NCBI GenBank assembly: GCA_964019695.1
Contig: OZ026531.1
Span: 5,899,701-5,963,700, forward strand
Direction of reading: 5' to 3'
Origin: Loripinus fragilis
Taxonomy: Eukaryota > Mollusca > Bivalvia > Lucinida > Lucinidae
Length of the DNA stretch: 64,000 bases
Of the stretch, positions 23,001 through 32,335 are shown piece by piece (position 1 is the stretch's first letter; each line of letters starts with the position of its first letter). Made by a program: the position numbers and the translations under genes. The notes under the pieces were generated by a model, which worked only from the letters and a program-made list of their open reading frames with translations, was not told where the DNA came from and made no database searches.

Positions 23001-23786
23001 ATACCAGCTAATGTCTGTATTTGTACATTTTAGGTAGCAGATTCTCTTGACAACCTCCTAGAAGATCTCTCTGGTCTGAACAGAGCTATTGTGAATGCTG
23101 ACCCAATACCAGCTAATGCTGTCTGTATTTGTACATTTTAGGTAGCAGATTCTCTTGACAACCTCCTAGAAGATCTCTCTGGTCTGAACAGAGCTATTGT
23201 GAATGCTGATCCAATACCAGCTAATGTCTGTATTTGTACATTATAGGTAGCAGATTCTCTTGACAACCTCCTAGAAGATCTCTCTGGTCTGAACAGAGCT
23301 ATTGTGAATGCCGACCCAATACCAGCTAATGCTGTCTGTATTTGTACATTATAGGTAGCAGATTCTCTTGACAACCTCCTAGAAGATCTCTCTGGTCTGA
23401 ACAGAGCTATTGTGAATGCTGACCCAATACCAGCTAATGTTGTCTGTATTTGTACATTATAGGTAGCAGATTCTCTTGACAACCTCCTAGAAGATCTCTC
23501 TGGTCTGAACAGAGCTATTGTGAATGCTGACCCAATACCAGCTAATGTTGTCTGTATTTGTACATTATAGGTAGCAGATTCTCTTGACAACCTCCTAGAA
23601 GATCTCTCTGGTCTCAATAGAGCTATTGTGAATGCCGACCCAATACCAGCTAATGTTGTCTGTATTTGTACATTATAGGTAGCAGATTCTCTTGACAATC
23701 TCCTAGAAGATCTCTCTGGTCTAAACAGAGCTATTGTGAATGCCAACCCAATACCAGCTAATGCTGTCTGTATTTGTACATTATAG

Positions 23787-23906
23787 GTAGCAGATTCTCT
23801 TGACAACCTCCTAGAAGATCTCTCTGGTCTCAATAGAGCTATTGTGAATGCCGACCCAATACCAGCTAGTCCTGATAAACTCAAGGATGATCTTGAAGAA
23901 AACAAG
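23787..23906 (+). CDS. MACF1-like: Spectraplakin exon 4 of window (spectrin repeat)
   Basis: The only complete version of the exon whose start is repeated in the upstream array. Acceptor ACATTATAG and donor AAG|GTAGGC. The 120 bases (40 codons, phase 0 both ends) read VADSLDNLLEDLSGLNRAI, then VNADPIPASPDKLKDDLEENK. This is helix A of a spectrin repeat, the linker (PIPASPDKL) and the beginning of helix B. It is in frame with exon 3 (…MTQE) and exon 5 (IIQEEL…). All earlier units would run into TAG if spliced here and not re-spliced, so this acceptor must be reached for full-length protein. Confidence 0.9.
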
Positions 23907-24722
23907 GTAGGCTAGTAATAGAAAGTGTCAAGCATTTGTCCCAAACTTTTAGTGTCCTATCATGCTTTGCATTCGATAAATGTGAGAAATCTCAATGTAT
24001 GTGTTTTTCCACCCTTAAAGCCTACTGGAGCAGACAATAAATTTGTATTTTTATGCCTCCTGGTTTGAGAGAAGATTGGGGTCACATTATATTTGGTCTG
24101 TGTGTGAACATGCTAAAAAGTTAAATTGCATATATTTTGGGCATGTAATGTTTCACAAACACATCTTTGAGCTGACTTCCATATTTCATGAATTAAGAAA
24201 CTTTCACTTGTGAAGAGCCATATAAAAATTTGGAGCTGAAGATGCTGATAAATTAAAACAAAAACTAAAATGGAATATCTGTTTGGCATTAATGGTTAAG
24301 GCAGATTTTTTAATTTAAACTTATGATATAAGCAACAGAAATGATTTGGAAAGTTTTTGCCAGCAGCCCCTTGTAGTGAACAGTAGACCAATCAAATACA
24401 ATAAAAGCATGAGTGGAGAGTTCTATTTGGCAGATGGATTACATAGGTCACTGAGGAAGAGAGAGCTGGTTGCTTTACTTTAATCATGTCTTGCTGTCGT
24501 GTGGCAGTTAGTGTTCTCAGTCTCTTCCTTGCTTCCTCGCAGTGCTGTCTGTAGTCTGGAATTGTTGGAAGAGATAGCGGGTTTCATTATTTTAATCCTG
24601 TCTTGCTGTCATGTGGCTGTTAGTGTTCTGTGTCGCTTCCTCGCGGTACTTTGGGTTGGATTGTAGTCTGTGACTATGACATTATCTGGTCATACTCACT
24701 CGCTATATTGACTCTATTCTAG
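23907..24722. other. Intron 4, dispersed repeat remnant
   Basis: AT-rich intron. Positions about 24440-24700 hold an inverted relative of a dispersed repeat also seen at 32860-33020 and 45110-45270 (shared AGAGAGCTG, GCTTTACTTTAA, TCTTGCTGTC). No exon-like segment was found. Confidence 0.4.
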
Positions 24723-24822
24723 ATTATTCAAGAAGAGTTAGAGAGACAGAGACCACATATACAGAGAGCTGTAGAGATGGCTAAGCATGTAATAGCACAA
24801 GGAGGAGAAGACCCGGTAGAAG
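24723..24822 (+). CDS. MACF1-like: Spectraplakin exon 5 of window (spectrin repeat)
   Basis: Acceptor GACTCTATTCTAG and donor AAG|GTATTT. The 100 bases start IIQEELERQRPHIQRAVEMA and end GGEDPVE plus one base of a split Val codon completed by exon 6. It provides helix B of the repeat begun in exon 4. Residue pattern and phase both fit. No alternative frame is open with these splice sites. Confidence 0.85.
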
Positions 24823-24976
24823 GTATTTTTTTTTATCCTATTAACGTGTTATGCACTAATGGATCCTTCCTACAAGTTTGATACATAAACTTGGGATGGT
24901 CCATTGTATATTATTGAGAGGTCATAGGTTGTAATTTTCAATAAATATTGTATTTCCTTCTGAAGTTCCATTTTGT

Positions 24977-25046
24977 CTTTAGCAAACAGTGAAGACCTTG
25001 AACAGTGATGCGGCATTTCATCTGGGTCCTCACTGTTTGCAAAAGT
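24977..25046. repeat. Hairpin repeat (family B, GCAAACAGTGAAGACC)
   Basis: AGCAAACAGTGAAGACCTTG and the reverse complement GGGTCCTCACTGTTTGC flank an inner GATGCGGCATTTCATC. The same ~70-bp hairpin, with variable inner sequence, appears at 25502-25573, 31377-31446, 32178-32252, 36336-36394, 37027-37091, 39866-39935, 46494-46564 and 54766-54836. It is a very common non-coding dispersed hairpin in this genome. Confidence 0.7.
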
Positions 25047-25139
25047 TCCTATTTCGGGGATTTTGGTCTAAAAAGGGGCAAATCATTAACCCTTTGTATA
25101 CTAATGAATTCTTCCATCTGATTTGATACAATGAGTCTA

Positions 25140-25315
25140 CATTGGTTGAGATAATCAAAAATTTTCAGCGTAAAATTGTAAATATTTCCTTACCCATAAT
25201 TTTTAGCATATGTTTTGGGTGCTCTCATTGAGACGGTTCTTTTGAGTTTTTGGTTGAAAAATAAGAAAATTATTTTCTGGTATGCATTCTTAACTAAAGT
25301 CCTGAGTCTAGGATG
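25140..25315. mobile_element. Palindromic MITE (family A), inverted orientation, core half deleted
   Basis: TTTTCAGCGTAAAATTGTAA at the left, CATATGTTTTGGGTGCTC in the middle joined directly to CTCATTGAGACGGTTCTTTT, and an arm TAAGAAAATTATTTTCTGG at the right. Part of the central hairpin is missing. The tail of a SINE (CCGCTGCTTAGAACTTGTTC) follows at 25363-25450. Confidence 0.6.
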
Positions 25316-25589
25316 ATTTATTGTATGTATCAAGAGTCACAGGTTATAATTTTTATCCGCTGCTTAGAACTTGTTCAAATCAGGAAGACCCCATCTTGAC
25401 ATGACTGATAAAATGTTGACTGGGACGTAAAGCATCAAAACAAACAAACAGGTTATAATTTCGAAATTAAAAATGTACTTCAGTCCTTAAAGATTATCAT
25501 AGTAAACAGTTCAGACACTGTTAAAGTACACCACATTCTGCGACATTTCTTTCATATGGGTCTCACTGTTTGCCAAAGAACCCATTTAG

Positions 25590-25925
25590 GGGTTCTCACA
25601 TTTTCTGGGATTGTAACAGCAATTTTCTGGGATTGTAATAGCAATTTCTGGGTTTATAACAGCAATTTTCTAGGATTATAACAGTAATTTCTGGGATTAT
25701 AACAGTAATTTCCTGGGATTGTAACAGCAAGTTGCTGGGATTCTAACAGCAATTTTCTGGGATTGTTACAGTAATTCCCTGAGATTGTAGCAACATTTTT
25801 CTGGGAATGTAACAGCAATTTTCTGGGATTGTAACAGCAATTTCTGGGAATTATTAGTAATTTTCTGGGATTATAACAGCAATTTGCTAGGATTGTAAAA
25901 AAAAATTCTGGTATTGTAGCAGCAA
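25590..25925 (+). repeat. ~22-bp minisatellite
   Basis: About fourteen degenerate copies of TTTCTGGGATTGTAACAGCA AT in intron 5. There is no conserved reading frame. Confidence 0.75.
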
Positions 25926-26134
25926 AATTGAACTAATCAATTGTTTTTAAACATGTTGTATGCTCAATCTTGAAAGAATTAGTAAAATGTTACGTAGTTG
26001 AGCTTACCTATTTGATTTCTTTCTCAAATTCTCAGTTTGTTGATTTAGCATATATGTTATAGTTATTCTTTGGGCCAATTTCTCTGAAGCTTTCTATAAA
26101 AGCTTGAAATGACACAAGAGATTTGGGTACTTAT

Positions 26135-26255
26135 AGGCGGAGTCTGGGCAAATGAGCTTGTCAGAATCTGTAATAGCTCAGCGGAGTCGGGCAAATGAGC
26201 TTGTCAGAATCTGTAATAGCTCAGCGGAGTCGGGCAAATGAGCTTGTCAGAGCCT
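26135..26255 (+). repeat. ~43-bp tandem repeat, three copies
   Basis: CGGAGTC(T)GGGCAAATGAGC, TTGTCAGAATCTGTAATAGC and TCAG repeated three times with very few differences, so recently duplicated. Confidence 0.8.
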
Positions 26256-26327
26256 GAAGTGCTAACACACACACCATGGCAGATAATGAAAGTTCAAATC
26301 CAGCCTCACTGGATAGTTGTGCACATA

Positions 26328-26402
26328 GGTCCAGACAGTTCTTTTGAGTACCCACAACATATGTTTTGGTTGAGAAATAAGAAAAGTAATTTTTCTACCT
26401 AT
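26328..26402. mobile_element. Family A MITE half that forms the end of intron 5
   Basis: GTTCTTTTGAGTACCCACAA, CATATGTTTTGGTTGAGAAA and TAAGAAAAGTAATTTTTC match the right half of the family A element (compare 34040-34095). They run straight into CTACCTATAG, the acceptor of exon 6. The polypyrimidine stretch used by this exon therefore appears to come from the transposon. Confidence 0.65.
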
Positions 26403-26404
26403 AG

Positions 26405-26637
26405 TTGAGGACATCAGGAGTAAAATTTTGGAGTTGAACGGCCTGTCTAGTCAGATTAACGATGGTGCCCAGGCCAGAGCTAGCGCATTGGTAGAGGCCC
26501 TCGGAGTTTCAGAGAAGTTTTACGATCTTTGCGGGGACGTGATGTCAAACCTGAGGGACCTCAAGGACAACATATTTTCTCAGGAACCTCCCGGAGTTGA
26601 TGCACAGACCATTAAGGAACAACAGAAAGAGTTAAAG
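26405..26637 (+). CDS. MACF1-like: Spectraplakin exon 6 of window (spectrin repeat)
   Basis: Acceptor TTTCTACCTATAG and donor AAG|GTAAAT, 233 bases. It completes the split Val, then encodes EDIRSKILELNGLSSQINDG through helix C of one repeat (ARASALVEALGVSEKFYD). The next helix A and linker follow (LCGDVMSNLRDLKDNIFSQ, EPPGVDAQTIKEQQKELK). It ends in phase 0 and joins directly to exon 7 (DLRKELGNARL) to give a continuous helix B. Confidence 0.9.
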
Positions 26638-26644
26638 GTAAATA

Positions 26645-26965
26645 GAGAGGATCTTAAATGAGTGCTCATATTTAATTGAATTTATTAAAAGAGTTGAGAA
26701 AAATAGCCTTGCTAAGCATTTTATCTCTTTTTCACAGCAAGTTCAATAAATTCAATAATACTCCAGCACGAATATTAGATTCTATTTATCATAAGATTAA
26801 AATTATTTTGAAAACAAGTTTTGGGCATTAAAACATTAGGGTTTTGCCATATGCATGACATTAAAAGTGTCATTTCATAACGTTTCTTGAAAATCTGTAA
26901 ACCACTATTGGTTTATCGATTTTAATGCATGGCGTTATTTCACTCCCAGATGCAACGTCATATGA
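26645..26965. mobile_element. Fold-back element (family C)
   Basis: Shares AATTGAATTTATTAAA, GCATTTTATCTCTTTT, TAAACCACTATTGGTTT and GCGTTATTTCACTCCCAGAT with the element at 1283-1690, in similar order. It begins within ten bases of the exon 6 donor. Positions 26966-27420 show no feature apart from a short stretch shared with the dispersed repeat at 32860 (GAGTATGATCAGGAAATACC). Confidence 0.55.
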
Positions 26966-27423
26966 TAATAATTTAAATATGAGCAAGCTCTTGAAATTTT
27001 ATTACTTATAAGTTATTGCATCGTTGAGCAACTATGGCTCAGACAAAAATTGTGAGTATGATCAGGAAATACCACAATCACAAACTGCAGACAATTCCAT
27101 GGCACGGCAAGGTCAGATGTGCAGTCTTGTCTGAGCCTTGGCTGCTTGCATACATAGGTAAAAGTTTTCAGGATTTTTCCTGAATTCAGGATTTGAGGCT
27201 GACTTTCCATAGGTTATCTAAGGACATTGAACCATTTAAACTTGAAAATATTTATATTATATATGCATATTGCAAAGTTTTAAAGTTGAACTTCTAAAGT
27301 TTAGGATTTCGGAAACTTTCACCAATGTATACATGACATAAGGAAGTGGTTGAAGACAGACAAAACAAATAGGCCTTTAGGCCTTCTAAATAGGGATGCA
27401 TGCACAGGTTTATATATACACAA

Positions 27424-27534
27424 ATTTTCAGCGTAAAATTGTGAATATTTTCTTACCCATAATTTTTAGTAGATATTTTGGGTGCTCAAAAGAACCGTCT
27501 CATTGAGATGGTTCTTTTGAGTACCCACAACATA
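27424..27534. mobile_element. Family A MITE, left part (right part at 30020-30080)
   Basis: TTCAGCGTAAAATTGTGAAT, then the hairpin AAAAGAACCGTCTCATTGAG and GTACCCACAACATA. The element stops at 27534 and resumes at 30020 with TATGTTTTGGTTTAGAAATA. It was therefore the target into which the 2.5-kb TIR element was inserted. Confidence 0.7.
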
Positions 27535-30019
27535 CACTGAACCGAAGTTATAAGTAGCCACCATACAATTTTTATACCCCCCGCAAACTTTGTTTGTAGG
27601 GGGTTTACTGTTTTCACGTTGTCCGTCCGTCCGTGCGTCCGTGTGTCCGTGCGTCCGTCCGTCCGTAACGCTTTGTTTCCTTAATAACTCGAAGAGTCAT
27701 TGCTGGATTTTCATCAAACCTTGCAAACATGTTCATATATGCAAGACAAATACTTTAGACAAAAAAGTAATGGCTAGGGGCCAATTCTATTAGAATTATT
27801 TCCCTTTGTAGTTCTAAATGGCTTTTAATATAGTGCTTTTTCCTTAATAACTCGAAGAGTCATTGCTGGATTTTCATCAAACCTTGCAAACATGTTCATA
27901 TATGCAAGACAAATACTTGAGACAAAAAAGTAAGGGCTAGGGGCCAATTCTATTAGAGTTATTTCCTTTTGTAGTTCTAAATGGCTTTTAATATAGTGCT
28001 TTGTGCTTATGCTATTATAGGCCATATACGGGCCAATCAACTCCTACCACAGCTTTCGATGGAACAATTTGATACTTTTCCTATACAATGTAGACACATT
28101 GAACATATGCATGAAGGAGTTTAGTTCAGAAAAGATAATTTTTGACAAAATGACAGCTGTGAGAACTTAGACAATTTTTCCCTAATAAGGTGTTTGTATA
28201 TGTATAGACAGTGCCTTTATGGGCCGATCAACTCCTACCACAGCTTTTTATGGAGCAATTTGATACTTTGCCTATACAATGTAGACACATTTAACATATG
28301 CATGAAGAAGTTTGGTTTAGAAAAAATATTTTTTGACAAAATGACAGCTGTGAGAACTTAGACAATTCTCCCTAATAAGGCTTTTGTATATGCATAGATG
28401 GTGCCTTCATGGGCCGATCAACTCCTACCACAGCTTTTGATGGAACAATTTGAGACTTTGCCTATACAATTTAAACACATTGAACATATGCATGAAGGAG
28501 TTTTGTTCAGAAAAAATAATTTTTGACGAAATGACAGCTGTGAGAACTTAGACAATTTTTCCCTTATTAGGCTTTTGTTTATGCATAGATGGTGCCTTCA
28601 TGGGCTGATCAACTCCTACTACAGCTTTTGATGGAACAATTTGATACTTTGCCGATACAATGCAGACACATTGAACATATGCATGAAGGAGTTTGGTTCA
28701 CAAAAAATAATTTTGACAAAATGACAACTGTGAGAACTTAGACAATTATTCCCTTATATGGCTTTTGTATATGCATGGATGGTGCCTTTATGGGCCAATC
28801 AACTCCTACTACAGCTTTTGATGGAGCAATTTGATACTTTGCGGATACAATGTAGACACATTGAACATATGCATGAAGGAGTTTATAATTTTTGTTTGCA
28901 CAGATTCTACTGAAATCTTCTTATCAAAACTAAGGTCTTCTTGTTCGAACTATAACTTGCCAAGTTTTTTTCACTGACTCTTACTGTGCGGGGGGTATCT
29001 AATAAGCATTGCTTATTGACTTTTTTCATTGCTCCTGTTCAGAAAGTAAAAATCGTTCGCACAAAAAATTCTATAAGAAGGTCCAAGGCTTTGTTGAGAC
29101 TTTGTCTGGTAGACATTGCACAGACGAGGTCCGAGTAAAGGTACCATCATTTCAAAAAGTCACACACTTTTTAGTGTGATATTAACTATTCATCAGATAT
29201 GTTATCCATTTATATTTTAATTAGTTTGAAGATGTTTATAGCAGCTGTGATATAAGATGAAAAGAATCAAAGGTTTTTTTGCCAATTGAACACTCCATTT
29301 CTCTTCTACGTTAACATGAAGACAGCTAGGGTCAACTACTTAATCAAAGGATTTTTAGCTTTACTATGCAGTTTGCATACAACTTTGCATTGCTCTGTAC
29401 GCTTTATTATCTGCGGCACAGTAGTGCAATTTTCAGGGGTTCTTTATTATGAATTGGTGTCACTGTTCTGCTTAAAAATTAAAAGAAATCTTTACTAAAT
29501 GCCATTTATATGACCTTTAAAGTTTCACATTAAAAGCGGAAGTGGATACCAAATTAGTGAAAAATATCATTAGAAAATGGGCTCATCATGTTGCATGGTG
29601 TTTTGTCAAACATATTAACGTAAAATAAAACATATACAATGATTTTAGTATGTGCAGCTGACGATTTCCAAAAATTTCGGAAAATTTGGAAAATTATCAA
29701 TTTATAAAAATTCATAAAAAATCTGTCATAAGCAAAATGTCAAGTGTTTGATGCTTTTCAAGTCGACTAGGCAGGTTTGCAATCACCTGTACTTGAATTT
29801 GATAAAAACTGCACTCAAAACGCTGATTTTCTTCAAAAATTTGATTTTTGCATTTTTGAACCCAAAAATCGTGAAGTGATAGAAAACTCTTCCAAAACAC
29901 CACTTAACTTTAGTTCATTACAATACACATACTTGGGCAAACATTCATTTCAATATCACTAGGGCTTAGTCAGAAAAAAAAGAAATTGAAAAGTGGCTAC
30001 TTAGAACTTCGGTTCAGTG
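27535..30019. mobile_element. 2.5-kb TIR element with TA target duplication (mariner-like ends), non-autonomous
   Basis: The ends are 27-bp inverted repeats with one mismatch, starting CACTGAACCGAAGTT and continuing TAAGTAGCCAC, each flanked by TA. This suits a Tc1/mariner-type insertion into the family A MITE. No transposase is readable inside. The interior contains the Pearl-like element (27570-29012) and about 1 kb of AT-rich sequence with no recognised gene. Assignment to Tc1/mariner is inferred from the TA duplication only. Confidence 0.75.
27570..29012 (+). mobile_element. Pearl-like bivalve element with microsatellite and core tandem repeats
   Basis: It opens with CCCCCCGCAAAC-like sequence (ACCCCCCGCAAACTTTG), followed by a GTCCGTCCGTCC/GTGCGTCC microsatellite (27630-27665). 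Two ~178-bp copies follow (27670-28010), then five ~190-bp units starting GGGCCRATCAACTCCTAC at 28030, 28221, 28411, 28602 and 28792. It ends near TGTGCGGGGGGTATC and CATTGCTTATTG. A microsatellite next to a short array of core repeats is the hallmark of bivalve Pearl elements, now grouped with Helitron-related elements. It has no coding capacity. Confidence 0.6.
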
Positions 30020-30495
30020 TATGTTTTGGTTTAGAAATAAGAAAATTATTTTTCTCTTACGCACTCTTAAATAAAGTCCTGCATGCATGTATGTTCAAGA
30101 AGTTGTTTATACATATGGAATAAGTACCAAAATCGCATGACCTGGCCCGAGGTTATAAAGCTTTTTCCGTGCTCAACTCAGCTGTGCACGAAATTTTTCC
30201 TGCTCATAAATGTTAAAATGCCAGCAACTGTTGGCATTTTAACATTTATTACCATGATAAATACAACATTTGAGGGACTTAAAGCATGAAACTTTTTCAT
30301 TTGTCGGTATTTTAGTTTTTATTAGCAGTTGAAATTTAGTGCTCAGTTGAGTTGAGCCCCAAATTTTTTTATAGCCTCGGGTCCAGGTCCATTCATTGTC
30401 TGACTTTAGTTTACACATCAGGATAAAAAAGCAAGATTTATGAATGTGTTAATTTTTCAACCATATTATATGTTGTTGCTCACAAGGTGGAAATT

Positions 30496-30660
30496 ATAGT
30501 GGCTCAGAGGTATATTGCTTGACTTGAGATTGAGAGGTTGCAGGTACAAGCCTCACCATGTCCTTGAGTACGTCACTGTATCCTCTGCTTTGTACTAATT
30601 CAAACCAGGAAGACCCCTCCCGACATGACTGGGATGTAAAATCAAAACAAACAAAACATA
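30496..30660 (+). mobile_element. tRNA-derived SINE, diverged
   Basis: AGTGGCTCAGAGGTATATTG (A-box region), AGGTACAAGCCTCACC (B-box region), TTTGTACTAATTCAAACCAG body and AAATCAAAACAAACAAAAC tail. It is shorter and more diverged than the copies at 31656 and 60893. Confidence 0.7.
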
Positions 30661-30706
30661 ATTTTAATATAAAAAAATGCTCATATGAATCCATGCTTTT
30701 TTATAG

Positions 30707-30931
30707 GATTTGAGAAAAGAGCTTGGAAATGCTCGACTCTCATTGGATGATTGCAGACAAAAAGGAGAACAACTGGGTAACCTTTGCGGGGATCCCGGCC
30801 TCATTGAAATACGTAAACAGCTGGAAGATATTCACCATCTGGCCGACGATGTACATGACATAGCGAGAGACAGGGAAGAGGACCTCAAGTCGGCACTCGG
30901 TCATGCAGAAAAGTTTCAACAACTACAAGAG
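30707..30931 (+). CDS. MACF1-like: Spectraplakin exon 7 of window (spectrin repeat)
   Basis: Acceptor GCTTTTTTATAG and donor GAG|GTATGT. The 225 bases (75 codons, phase 0) start DLRKELGNARLSLDDCRQKG and continue with a loop LCGDPGLI. A long helix C follows (IRKQLEDIHHLADDVHDIA, REEDLKSALGHAEKFQQLQE). This closes the repeat started in exon 6. The loop NLCGDPG parallels ELCGDTD in exon 3. Confidence 0.9.
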
Positions 30932-31047
30932 GTATGTTTGTAACCCTTTGAGTACTTAATGAATTGGGTCTAGTACGGATGCTGAATATGGCCCAGGCCT
31001 ATGGGTCCACAATGGACCCTCAATCTAACTGAAATTTGGATCCTACA

Positions 31048-31230
31048 GGCCTTTAATTATGAGAGCGTACCAAAATAATAATTTTCTTATTTTTCAACCA
31101 AAACATATGTTGTGGGTGCTCAAAAGAACCGTCTCAATGAGACGGCTCTTTTGAGTACCCAAAACATATCTTAAAACAGATGGGTAGTAAATATTTACAC
31201 TTTTACACTCAAAAATTTTGTTTATCTACA
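31048..31230. mobile_element. Palindromic MITE (family A)
   Basis: A complete copy: AGGCCTTTAATTATGAGAG at the left, CAACCAAAACATATGTTGTG, the core AAAAGAACCGTCTCAATGAG and a right arm ending TTTACACTCAAAAATTTTG. Positions 31231-31376 are plain intron. Confidence 0.75.
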
Positions 31231-31655
31231 CATATGATCATATCAAATACTTAACGAATAATTTCATCTGGTTAAATGCAGTTAATCTGGGGAAGTTCAT
31301 TGTACATATCAAGGGGTCACAGATTAGACTTTCCTAATTTTATACATACTTTAGTCCTTGAGGATTAATTTAATCTTAGCAAACAGTGCAGACCCTGATG
31401 AAATGCTGCATTATGCGGCATTTCATTTGGTATTCACTGTTTACCAAAATACCAGTTTTTGGAGTTTCTGGTACACAAAGTGTTAAGCAATATCAGGGAA
31501 AGAAACTTTGCATAAATGATTTGCCCTAATGGCGACTTCTCTTAAAGAGTATACTAATATGTATAAACCTTCTCTTTACTGCACAGCATGATAAATAAGC
31601 AAATTTTGATACATTTATAGGTAGTTAGCTTTTCTTTAACAATTTCCCTCATACA

Positions 31656-31851
31656 GGGAGCACAGTGGCTCAGTGGTAGATGCTTGACTCGAGACCGAGG
31701 GGCTGCGGGTTCGAGCCTCACTGGCATCACTGTGTTGTGTCCTTGAGCAAGACACATTTATCCTTGCTTAGTACTGGTTCAACCCAGGATGACATGTCTC
31801 GACATAACTGAAAAATTGTTGACCGGGAAGTAAAGAATCAAATCAAACAAA
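31656..31851 (+). mobile_element. tRNA-derived SINE with target-site duplication
   Basis: GGGAGCACAGTGGCTCAGTG start, B-box GGTTCGAGCCTC (exact consensus), body TTAGTACTGGTTCAACCCAG and AATCAAACAAAA tail. It is flanked by AATTTCCCTCATAC on the left and AATTTCCCTCTTAC on the right, a 14-base target duplication with one mismatch. Confidence 0.9.
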
Positions 31852-32025
31852 ATTTCCCTCTTACAAAAGTAGCAATCCATTGGAACAATCATAAATCCAT
31901 TTGAGTCAAAAAAATTCAAACTGCAATTGTCAGAGTTATTGCTAAATATTGACAATAGAAAGTTGACTTATAGTTTTATAGACTATGAGTTATGCAATAA
32001 TTCATGATTGAAACTGCTATTTCAG

Positions 32026-32113
32026 GCTATTGACTCCTGGCTTCCAGCCTCAGAACACAAGTTGGCCAGTATGACACCCCTCTCTGCCAACCCAGATATG
32101 CTGCAGGATCAAA
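32026..32113 (+). pseudogene. MACF1-like: Decayed tandem copy of exon 8
   Basis: It copies the first 88 bases of exon 8, including the acceptor (CTGCTATTTCAG), with four or fewer differences (SWLPASEHKLASMTPLSAN against SMRPLSAN). After GATCAAA the homology stops. The codons IEELK and the donor are replaced by GTATCATCTGCC and a family B hairpin (32178-32252). Using it with exon 8 would duplicate a helix, and no good donor is seen. I read it as a dead duplicate, though a weak GTATCA donor leaves alternative splicing possible. Confidence 0.7.
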
Positions 32114-32335
32114 GTATCATCTGCCAAAGTCGTCTGCTGCATCGTGCTGCTATCATCACGGGCGAATTTCAGCATATAGGCAAACAGTGTGGACTTTGAT
32201 CAGACTGCTCCTAGAGGAGCAGTCTGATCTGGGTCCACACTGTTGGCTACAGAGGTGTTTTTTAAAAGAACTAGTTGACATTTTGTCATAATTAGCAGTG
32301 GAAGAGTTAATACTTGATTAAAACTGTTATTTCAG

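Larger units (their letters stand above)
5205..23786 (+). repeat. 18.6-kb tandem array of ~173 partial copies of exon 4 with its 3' splice site
   Basis: The unit is 108 bases, or 105 when a GTT or GCT codon is missing near the end. It begins directly after an AG with GTAGCAGATTCTCTTGAC. It carries 28 codons equivalent to the start of exon 4 (VADSLDNLLEDLSGLNRAI, then VNADPIPAN) and ends with GTCTGTATTTGTACATTATAG (20 bases shown from TCTG), which is an acceptor. Every unit thus has an AG|GT boundary and an in-frame TAG just before the next boundary. The first unit (GTTGCAGATTCT) is the most diverged in its flank, and the last continues into the true exon at 23787. The unit count is estimated from length. 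In the sequence as given, identity between units is very high, and several blocks are repeated at higher order. Confidence 0.95.

Noticed and set aside
5205..23786. CRISPR array or centromeric satellite
   Set aside because: There are no spacers between repeats and the host is an animal. The unit is clearly an exon start with its acceptor inside a gene, not a centromeric monomer.
29043..29140. Exon-like segment with CAG acceptor, GTACCA donor and a helical frame (FYKKVQGFVETLSG)
   Set aside because: Its phase does not fit exon 6 or exon 7, which join perfectly without it, and it lies inside the 2.5-kb TIR element.
31656..31740. tRNA gene
   Set aside because: A- and B-box sequences are present, but the copy has a SINE body, tail and target duplications, and no cloverleaf with acceptor stem was apparent.
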